Shown piece after piece: positions 1-6,816 of a stretch of 64,000 nucleotides of DNA. Every line of letters starts with the position of its first letter. The stretch's first letter is position 1. Source of the stretch: Halomonas litopenaei (GTDB lineage Bacteria; Pseudomonadota; Gammaproteobacteria; Pseudomonadales; Halomonadaceae); contig NZ_PXNS01000001.1 of assembly GCF_003045775.1 (NCBI RefSeq), forward strand, positions 744,001 through 808,000, read 5' to 3'. Position numbers and translations under genes: made by a program. The notes beneath the pieces are model-generated. The model was not told where the DNA came from. It was given only the letters and a program-made list of their open reading frames with translations, and made no database searches.

Positions 1-229
1 CAGCGTTACTTAAAACTGCCGTCGGGTTGATACTCAAGTCCATAGTAACTTGGTACGAAAACGCCGTGTTCCTCCTGCCACTCGCGTGAAAGGCGAATGG
101 CATCCTGAACCTGCTCCGGTGTCATCATTGCCTCGAGGCGGCGTTTGTCTGGCGCTCCAGCAGGATCTTCAAGGTCGTAGTATTTGTAGGCCTGTACCAG
201 ATCTACTTCGGTGCCGATGCCCTGTTCGT
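1..229. repeat. Direct repeat copy A (3' end of Sel1 gene A)
   Basis: Nearly identical to 1341-1569; I count about five mismatches by eye over 229 bases, and the two copies then diverge quickly. It covers the last ~75 codons of each Sel1 gene. Such sharp local identity suggests a recent duplication or gene conversion restricted to the C-terminal coding part. Confidence 0.9.
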
Positions 230-953
230 AGTACATGGCAAGGCCGCTATGGCTGATACGTCCCTCAAACGGCATGGTTTCCGCGCGTTTCAACCAATCG
301 AAGGCCGCTTGTTCATCTTTAGGAACACCAAGACCTTTCCGGTAGATCCCGGCTAACTGGGTGGCGGACTCGGCATCACCCTGTTCGGCGGCTTTGGTAA
401 ACCAGGTTCGCGCCTGCTGGATATTTTCCTCCACCAAGCCCCGAGGATTGGAGCCTCGGTAAGCGTGGCCCAGCTTCCTCTGGGAGAGAATATAGCCCCT
501 CTCCGCCGATGCCTGGAGATAGGCGAGGGCAAGCGGCCTATTGACTGGGGAGCCAATTCCCCTGTAGTAGACAGTGAAGAGAGAGTAACCGGCATCTATA
601 ACGCCAAGCCTCCATGCCTCTTGAAGTAACTTCGTGCCTTCGCTCGTATCAGGCTGCAGCTCGAATCCTATGATCTGACCAAAGTAAACAAGACCCAATA
701 GGAAGGTGGCTTCGCCATCTCCGTTGCTGGCTCTCTCTTTCATTTGATCTTCTGTTATGTTACTGAAGTGGTCCCAGTATGATTTGTTTTGGGGTGTGTT
801 TAAAGTAAAGTATGGCGTTCCTTCCATTTTGACAATGGTTGTGGTCTGAGATTTTATAAAGCTTAAAGTGGAGGCGTTATCACAGTCCGAAATGCTGGCT
901 ATTGTCAGAAGAGATAAAATAAAAGTTGCTAGGCGCAGTTGAATGTTTGGCAC
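6..953 (-). CDS. Sel1-repeat protein A, probable T6SS immunity paralogue
   Basis: A 315-residue protein with a hydrophobic N-terminus and tandem Sel1-like (TPR-related) repeats, seen as recurring A-x-x-G-x-x-x-A-x-x-x-L-x-x-x-Y/Y-x-x-G units from about residue 75 to 275. The C-terminal 75 residues are almost the same as those of the Sel1 protein encoded at 1346-2317. The start is GTG. Sel1 proteins are protein-binding scaffolds and serve as immunity proteins in some type VI loci. The position downstream of a vgrG-adaptor-effector set supports that role here, but the partner is inferred. The paralogue has a clean lipobox (LSGC) and this copy has S-D-C, with Asp before the Cys, so lipidation may be lost. 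Confidence 0.85.
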   Translation of the reverse strand: MPNIQLRLATFILSLLTIASISDCDNASTLSFIKSQTTTIVKMEGTPYFTLNTPQNKSYWDHFSNITEDQMKERASNGDGEATFLLGLVYFGQIIGFELQPDTSEGTKLLQEAWRLGVIDAGYSLFTVYYRGIGSPVNRPLALAYLQASAERGYILSQRKLGHAYRGSNPRGLVEENIQQARTWFTKAAEQGDAESATQLAGIYRKGLGVPKDEQAAFDWLKRAETMPFEGRISHSGLAMYYEQGIGTEVDLVQAYKYYDLEDPAGAPDKRRLEAMMTPEQVQDAIRLSREWQEEHGVFVPSYYGLEYQPDGSFK

Positions 954-1008
954 GGTTATATTCTCATCGTGAATGCCCCGGAATTGTCGCCGACTGGACT
1001 ATCTAAGT

Positions 1009-1333
1009 TTAGGTGTGGTACTCAACAACCCTTTTCACCCTTACGCCCTTAAACACCAGCTCCAGGCCATTCTGTTCCTCTTCCATGGAGTCGTAGGGCA
1101 GTACCTGGCCTTGCTCATCGCGAACGCTATATCGGCAGCGGGTCACCCAGCAGGAGACGGATCGCGCAGCGTATACGGTGAGGGTTGAGGGCAAGCCGCA
1201 TTTTTTGGAACGGTGAACAAAGGACGGCGTTCGATGATCTCCGCGCCAACGAAGACGGTGGTGGTTTTTAGGGTGGCATAGAGAACTGCCCCGAAGAACC
1301 GCCGGTTGGCGGTACCGGTGGAAGGTCACTGTA
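1009..1333 (-). pseudogene. Broken copy of the effector C-terminal tail, chimeric remnant
   Basis: Positions 1036-1162 match 2760-2886, part of the C-terminal region of the effector gene at 2319-5918, including the residues CWVTRCRY and the acidic SMEEEQNGLEL stretch. Homology stops abruptly at 1162. Upstream on the minus strand (about 1333-1160) a different reading frame is open for ~60 codons and looks protein-like (it contains the residues VFVGAEIIERRPLF), but it ends in a stop just past the junction and is out of frame with the tail. No start or ribosome binding site is evident. I read this as a decayed effector tail paired with Sel1 gene A. Confidence 0.7.
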
Positions 1334-1340
1334 GTGTTGT

Positions 1341-1569
1341 CAGTGTTACTTAAAACTGCCGTCGGGTTGATACTCAAGTCCATAGTAACTTGGTACGAAA
1401 ACGCCGTGTTCCTCCTGCCACTCGCGTGAAAGGCGAATGGCTTCCTGAATCTGCTCGGGTGTCATCATTTCCTCGAGGCGGCGTTTGTCTGGCGCTCCAG
1501 CAGGATCTTCAAGGTCGTAGTATTTGTAGGCCTGTACCAGATCTACTTCGGTGCCGATGCCCTGTTCGT
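1341..1569. repeat. Direct repeat copy B (3' end of Sel1 gene B)
   Basis: Second copy of the repeat at 1-229. Divergence starts beyond about 1569, where the two Sel1 genes differ at many positions. Confidence 0.9.
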
Positions 1570-2317
1570 AACACATGGCAAGACCACTATGGCTCATGCG
1601 CCCTTCAAATGGCATGTTCTCTGCTCGCTTTAGCCATTCAAAAGCGACTTTGTCGTCCTTAGGTACTCCTAATCCCTTATAGTAAATTTGTGCTAACTGA
1701 GTGGCAGACTCGGCATCGCCCTGTTCCGCCGCTTTGGTAAACCAGTATCGTGCCTTCTCGATATCCAGCTCGACGATGCCTCGTGGTTGAGGACCTTGGC
1801 TATTTCCCCTGTAAGCATAAGCAAGGTTTTTTTGCGAACGTATATAGCCTTTTTCTGCCGATGCTTCGAGATAGGCCAATGCAAGGGGATGATTGACGCG
1901 GACGCCATGTCCGTAGAAGTAAACTTTGAATAAGATATGGCCCGCATCCACCACGCCAAGCTGCCATGCTTCCTGAAGCAGTGTTAACCCGTATGCTTTG
2001 TCCACGGGTTCTTCAATCCCTGTGACCATATCTAAATATATCAATCCAAGGATAAGTTTGGCCTCTCCGTCGTTTTTTTTGCTATCTTCTGCTAGTTGCG
2101 TCATGTCGATATTTTCAAGCCTTTCCGACAGTGCATATCGACTGGGCGCATTGGAAATGAAATATGGAGTGTTTTCCATGGTTGCGATCGCTGTAGGATT
2201 TAGTCCATTCGGTAGATGGTCCCTACCGTTGTCGCATCCAGATAATATTAAAGAAACTAATATGTATATAGCTATAATTGTCGAGTTATTTTTGGTTCTC
2301 TCTGAAATCATCATCAT
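1346..2317 (-). CDS. Sel1-repeat lipoprotein B, probable immunity protein of the adjacent effector
   Basis: A 323-residue lipoprotein. A lipoprotein signal peptide ends in LSGC, with Cys28 as the lipidated residue and Asp at +2, which in enterobacteria favours retention in the inner membrane facing the periplasm. Sel1-like repeats fill residues ~80-285. The start codon lies one base beyond the stop codon of the effector gene, so the two are probably translationally coupled, as is usual for toxin-immunity pairs. An inner-membrane periplasmic protein would fit immunity against a membrane-attacking effector. The first ~200 codons are AT-rich compared with the window, a sign of recent transfer. 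Specific binding to the effector is inference. Confidence 0.85.
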   Translation of the reverse strand: MMMISERTKNNSTIIAIYILVSLILSGCDNGRDHLPNGLNPTAIATMENTPYFISNAPSRYALSERLENIDMTQLAEDSKKNDGEAKLILGLIYLDMVTGIEEPVDKAYGLTLLQEAWQLGVVDAGHILFKVYFYGHGVRVNHPLALAYLEASAEKGYIRSQKNLAYAYRGNSQGPQPRGIVELDIEKARYWFTKAAEQGDAESATQLAQIYYKGLGVPKDDKVAFEWLKRAENMPFEGRMSHSGLAMCYEQGIGTEVDLVQAYKYYDLEDPAGAPDKRRLEEMMTPEQIQEAIRLSREWQEEHGVFVPSYYGLEYQPDGSFK

Positions 2318-2318
2318 T

Positions 2319-5300
2319 TTATACCATTATCTTGAATGTGCCGTTCTTCTCTTCAGTTGGCGTCTTAGAGTCTGTGAAGCTGACGAATAGTGATAGTAAT
2401 CTTGGTGGTTGATTACTTTGGATATGTTGTTCGTAACTTAATAGGTATGAGTTTTTGATTTTTTTGATATCGACTGTTTTTGAGATTCTTGGGTCATTAT
2501 TACTTTCGTAGATTCTATTGGATAAAATGCCTGGATTTTCGGTTTTGATGTAACTATCTTGAAATATTGGTTCTCTGTCGAGCCCTTCCCCTAGCTCCAG
2601 TTTTAATCCAATCTCCATCTCATCCAAATCCGGTACGGTGATCAGAATGCTAAGTGTGCGTGGTAGCTGACGGGAGCGCTCCCTGACGATATCCCATTGC
2701 CCTTGAGTCGGTACCACCCCATAGCTTTCGTAGTCATCTGGCTCTTGCAGCAACATTTCCACCGTCACGCCCTTGAACACCAGTTCCAGGCCATTCTGTT
2801 CCTCTTCCATGGAGTCGTAGGGCAGTACCTGGCCTAGCTCATCGCGAACGCCATATCGGCAGCGGGTCACCCAGCAGGAGACGGCGAAGGCGACCAGGAT
2901 GTTGAGTCCAGGCCCAAGGATGAGTTTCAAAACGGAGGTAACCACCCCGTTGGCAACACCCGCGAAAAGAGCGACAGGTGCGCTAATGGGCCCGACAGCG
3001 ACAGCTACGACAATGACCAAGGCGACGACACCGTTGGCAACATCGATATTGCCGGCGGTCCTGTGTTTATTCTGAATACTCTCCGGCAGGCCCAACAAGG
3101 CCGCCCGATGGGCGTTGGCACGTTTGTCAAGACCATCCGCGATACTGAGTACCCCTATGATGGCGTCGCCTGGCAGCCTGAGGATCTGCAGGCGCCGGAC
3201 CAGCGATGCCAGGGCGCCGTCGGTACTGGCCAAAAGAGTGGCAGCGAATTGCAAGGTGTCGACGGAGGCAATGATGAGTTTTGTCAAGGCAAGCGTTACC
3301 TGGATGCCGTCTGCGTCGCCTGAGGAAAATTCGCTGTTGAGGATGCTGAAGTTGTTGTAGTAGATCAGCAGCAGTTGAACCCTCGTGGACGTATTCCTGA
3401 GGCCTGCGACGGCGGGGTGGTTGGTGCCGCCGATGCCCTGTGCAATGTAGCTGCCTAGATCGCGCGCATTTTGCCGATCGTTCCAGTTGCTTTTTGCAAT
3501 ATCGTCTTCGCCGAAGTCATCGGTAGTGGTGTTGTAGCGATCCAGGAAGTCCGGGGCGGTCGTATCGATGGGGATGACCACGGTGATTTGATGGTCATTC
3601 TCGATATGGGTGACGGAGAAGTTGCCTCCCACGCCGTCGTCCTCGTGGAACTGCAGAGCACCGGAGGCGTCGGGGTTGGCCTTGCCTTTGGGATAGAGTT
3701 GGCGCGTCAGCGTATCCAGCCAGTCGTGGAAGTCCTTGCGGCCGACGGAAACGCTCGCCAGCACTGGCAGGTGGAGGTACTGGGCAGGGTCATTGGCGTC
3801 CTGTGACGCCTGGATCTGCTGCACGTCGTAGCTGCCGGTAATGATCAACTGCTGATAGCGGTTGAAACTTTCCAGCGCCTTGACGGATGGGAGGTCTGCC
3901 GCGTCGATCGCGTTGTTGTTGCTGTTGATATTTGTTGTACCACCATCGTTGCCGGCGTCCGCGTCAGCGGTAGAATTTGGGTCCGGTGGCGTGTCGGGAA
4001 TGACCTTGGAGGCGTCCTGTAGCGCCTGGGCGTAGAGACTGTTGCCCATGGTGGCGATGAGTCCGGCCATGGTGGTGTCGTAGCGAAACTCACGCTCGCC
4101 ATGCAGCAGCTTACGATACTGCTCCCGCCATCTGAGCAAGACCCTGGGCGGTACGTAGGCTTTGGCCGGTAGCGCCTGGCGAACGGTAATGGCGTCGTCG
4201 ATCAAGTGACGCTGGTTGGAGAACATGGCCTTCATCAGCAATGAGTCAGCTGAGTCGATGGCGCTGGCTAGCCTGTCCCACAACCATTTGCTGGCATCAC
4301 TCAGAATGCCGCCCAGCAGTGCGTTGGAGAGTACTCCGCTCAGTCCCAGCCCGGGTGCATAGACATCGTCGGAGTAGCGTACTGTGACGCGATCAAGGTG
4401 TGCCTCGACCCACAGGGAGTAGTCCTCATCAAAGGCCCGTACCAGCTGATTGATCCGCTCCACCAGCGCTTTGTACTTCGCCTTGAAGTCTTCAAGCTCG
4501 GGGTTGATGCGTTTCCCTGTTTCGGGATCTACGGGAGCGTCCGGCAAGGTATAGTAGTCCGCTAGCTCCTTGTTGTAGGCGGAGATAAGTTGCTCGGGTT
4601 CCTGGGTCAGCAGTTCGATGCTCCTCCTTTCTGCATCGATCTGACGCTGCAGGTCGCGCCTTTCAATACGTAGTGTTTCGATCCGCTGTCTATCTAGCCA
4701 GTTGGGATCGCCGTCGGAGCGTATCGCTTCGATCTGCCGATCTATCTGATTTATCCGTTGCTGCTTGGAGTCGATTGTCGGTTGGCTGGCCTCTTCAATC
4801 CGCTGGTTCAGGGGGGCCTGGGCGATCTGCCGCTGTATTCGGTAATTTTCCTCGAAGATCTCGATGGCCTTGTAGCACAGCAGGTTGCGCCGATTCAGGT
4901 AACCCTGGGGGTCATGCTGCTGAAGAAACTCCTCGAGCAGCTCCAATGGTCGCTGGCGGTAGGCGTTGAGTTCGTTGATCAGGCCGACTTCATCATGCAC
5001 CGCCAGTACCAGACTCTTGTCCTTTAGTTGCTGCGAGGCGGCGCGAAGACGCTGTCCCATGGCCTGGCGCAGTTCCTCGCGGGTGAATAGTTGGCGATTG
5101 TTCTGATCGGGCCAGAAGAAGGCCTCCATGCCGGCGGCATTGTCGCTGTACTCGGCGACCAGCGAGAGCTCCTCGGCGCTGAAGGCGAAGGGCTGCTGGG
5201 TCTTGTTGTCGCGCCAGGCGGCGACGTCGAAGCGCTGCATGGCTACGTCGCGCAGGCGCCGACCGTCACTGTGGGAGGCGGTGCGCAGGTGGTTGAGAAA

Positions 5301-5918
5301 GGTGATGGGAAGCGCGTGCTCGCTGTACAGGTAGTAGATGTTGGTGGCGGTGTCGACGCTGTCCAGGGCGATGGTCGAAGCGCTGACCGTCTTGAAGCGC
5401 CGTTCCTCGTCGTTCAGCCCGCAGGCAAATTCGGGTTGTTCCGGGGAGGGGGGCGCCTCACTGACAGCAAACTGATAGAACATGCCGTCGGTCGTGACGA
5501 CATAGGCATACCAATTGTGGTTGACGCGATCTCCCGTCGTCTCGCCGTCGCTGGTATTGCGAGTGTTCTCGTCGTCGAGCAGATAGAAGTAGCCGGGTCT
5601 GAGCTGGCGCAGGATATATTTGCTGACCTGGCTATCGGTGGTGTCGCCCAGATAGCTGCGTACGGGTTCTCCCAGCGCGCGTGGTGACGTCCCCTGGTCG
5701 GTCACGGCCTGGTTGAGCCGGATATCGGTGAACTCCGCTACCCTGTCCGTCGGTAGCTCGGTGAAGCCGGAGGTTATTGAGGTGCGCTCACACACAGTCA
5801 AGCGCACCGGCAGGATGGGGAGACCCACTCTCTCGCACAGAGGGCACTGTCCTGATTGCACGCCGGGTAGATCGATGCAGGCGTCATCAATCCGCTTGAG
5901 CAGGTCTGGATTGACCAT
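2319..5918 (-). CDS. T6SS effector, VasX/BTH_I2691-type N-terminus with membrane-inserting C-terminal region
   Basis: About 1199 residues. The N-terminus has the layout of the 'toxin VasX N-terminal region' family: C25-x-x-C28 followed by V-G-L-P-I-L-P-V-R, then LRPGYFYLLDD at about 106-116. A charged, probably coiled-coil stretch follows around residues 400-480. Hydrophobic segments lie near 880-930 and, most clearly, 955-1020 (valine/alanine-rich), followed by a soluble acidic tail. VasX of Vibrio cholerae is a pore-forming effector, and similar C-terminal insertion is likely here. I chose the ATG at 5918 because GAGGAA lies at good spacing upstream; a start at 5963 in the same frame is possible. 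It overlaps the DUF4123 gene by 32 bases and is followed by its probable immunity gene. Confidence 0.85.
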   Translation of the reverse strand: MVNPDLLKRIDDACIDLPGVQSGQCPLCERVGLPILPVRLTVCERTSITSGFTELPTDRVAEFTDIRLNQAVTDQGTSPRALGEPVRSYLGDTTDSQVSKYILRQLRPGYFYLLDDENTRNTSDGETTGDRVNHNWYAYVVTTDGMFYQFAVSEAPPSPEQPEFACGLNDEERRFKTVSASTIALDSVDTATNIYYLYSEHALPITFLNHLRTASHSDGRRLRDVAMQRFDVAAWRDNKTQQPFAFSAEELSLVAEYSDNAAGMEAFFWPDQNNRQLFTREELRQAMGQRLRAASQQLKDKSLVLAVHDEVGLINELNAYRQRPLELLEEFLQQHDPQGYLNRRNLLCYKAIEIFEENYRIQRQIAQAPLNQRIEEASQPTIDSKQQRINQIDRQIEAIRSDGDPNWLDRQRIETLRIERRDLQRQIDAERRSIELLTQEPEQLISAYNKELADYYTLPDAPVDPETGKRINPELEDFKAKYKALVERINQLVRAFDEDYSLWVEAHLDRVTVRYSDDVYAPGLGLSGVLSNALLGGILSDASKWLWDRLASAIDSADSLLMKAMFSNQRHLIDDAITVRQALPAKAYVPPRVLLRWREQYRKLLHGEREFRYDTTMAGLIATMGNSLYAQALQDASKVIPDTPPDPNSTADADAGNDGGTTNINSNNNAIDAADLPSVKALESFNRYQQLIITGSYDVQQIQASQDANDPAQYLHLPVLASVSVGRKDFHDWLDTLTRQLYPKGKANPDASGALQFHEDDGVGGNFSVTHIENDHQITVVIPIDTTAPDFLDRYNTTTDDFGEDDIAKSNWNDRQNARDLGSYIAQGIGGTNHPAVAGLRNTSTRVQLLLIYYNNFSILNSEFSSGDADGIQVTLALTKLIIASVDTLQFAATLLASTDGALASLVRRLQILRLPGDAIIGVLSIADGLDKRANAHRAALLGLPESIQNKHRTAGNIDVANGVVALVIVVAVAVGPISAPVALFAGVANGVVTSVLKLILGPGLNILVAFAVSCWVTRCRYGVRDELGQVLPYDSMEEEQNGLELVFKGVTVEMLLQEPDDYESYGVVPTQGQWDIVRERSRQLPRTLSILITVPDLDEMEIGLKLELGEGLDREPIFQDSYIKTENPGILSNRIYESNNDPRISKTVDIKKIKNSYLLSYEQHIQSNQPPRLLSLFVSFTDSKTPTEEKNGTFKIMV

Positions 5919-6816
5919 GAGCCGTATTCCTCGTCCAGGTTGAGATCTCGTTCCACTCGGCAACCGGCAGGGCGGCGGTCAGATCGCCGTAGCGCTGGCT
6001 CGGACCGATGCTTTCCAAAAGGCGCTGCATGAAGGGGTGTCGGTGAAAGTCATCCCCCACGTGGAGACCATGCAGGGCAAACCTTTGCTGGTCGGCAGGT
6101 GAGTGGAGTCCATGCCGTTCAGCAGTACGCATCAGCGCGTTGATACGCTCTGGTGATGCCTCCGCTGCACTGTCAGGCTCAAGCGAGCGCCACTTGTCGA
6201 TCAGGTGGTTGATGGTGCCGCTGCGTTTGAGCGAGGCCCATTGTTCTGGTGACAAAGTGAAGGGCGCTGGAGGCGGCTCCCGGGGAATCTCCATCTCACG
6301 CAGGACCTGCTGGTGGTCGAAATAGAACCAGCCGGTGAAGGGGTGCAATAGCAGCGTTCTCTGACCGGGTTCCAGCAGGAAGGCCAGCAACTCCATCACC
6401 CTTGGATCGAAAAAACGCAGAAGGCATGTCTTGCCTTCGGGACTGGTCACCGTCAGTTGGCGTTCGATCCACCGACTCAGGGAGATCGACAGGACCGACG
6501 AGGTGACCAAGGCGCAAAACCCGCTTGGCTCCGTGCGCTTGCTTGGCAGGCTGCTACGTTGCTGCGCTACCAGCTCGGGGATGTCGACGTCCCGCACCTC
6601 CAGCGGTTTGAGGTAGAGCCGCCGCCATGGAGGCAGGTCGATAAAGGGGTTGGCGATGATGCGAAACTGTCTGGTCGCCAGTTCCAGTTCGTCGCAGGAA
6701 AGTTGCCAGCGCTCGTCCTGGGAAGGATCGATCAGTGCGTAGAGCCTGGAGGTGCTGGCCTGCAGACGAAGGCGCTGGAGTGTGTTGTCAGTTGAGCTTG
6801 CCGGTTCGCTCGACAT
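5887..6816 (-). CDS. DUF4123-domain T6SS adaptor/chaperone
   Basis: A 309-residue protein of the DUF4123 (Tap/TEC) family, recognisable from the ARLYALIDPSQ-like opening (here SRLYALIDPSQ), the central LLRFFDPRVM motif and the GWFYFD segment near residue 165. These adaptors load a cognate effector onto the tip of VgrG without being secreted themselves. The gene starts on the last base of the vgrG stop codon (TGATG overlap) and runs 32 bases into the effector gene, so vgrG, adaptor and effector are one transcript. The order makes the downstream effector its probable client. Confidence 0.85.
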   Translation of the reverse strand: MSSEPASSTDNTLQRLRLQASTSRLYALIDPSQDERWQLSCDELELATRQFRIIANPFIDLPPWRRLYLKPLEVRDVDIPELVAQQRSSLPSKRTEPSGFCALVTSSVLSISLSRWIERQLTVTSPEGKTCLLRFFDPRVMELLAFLLEPGQRTLLLHPFTGWFYFDHQQVLREMEIPREPPPAPFTLSPEQWASLKRSGTINHLIDKWRSLEPDSAAEASPERINALMRTAERHGLHSPADQQRFALHGLHVGDDFHRHPFMQRLLESIGPSQRYGDLTAALPVAEWNEISTWTRNTAHGQSRPAQAD

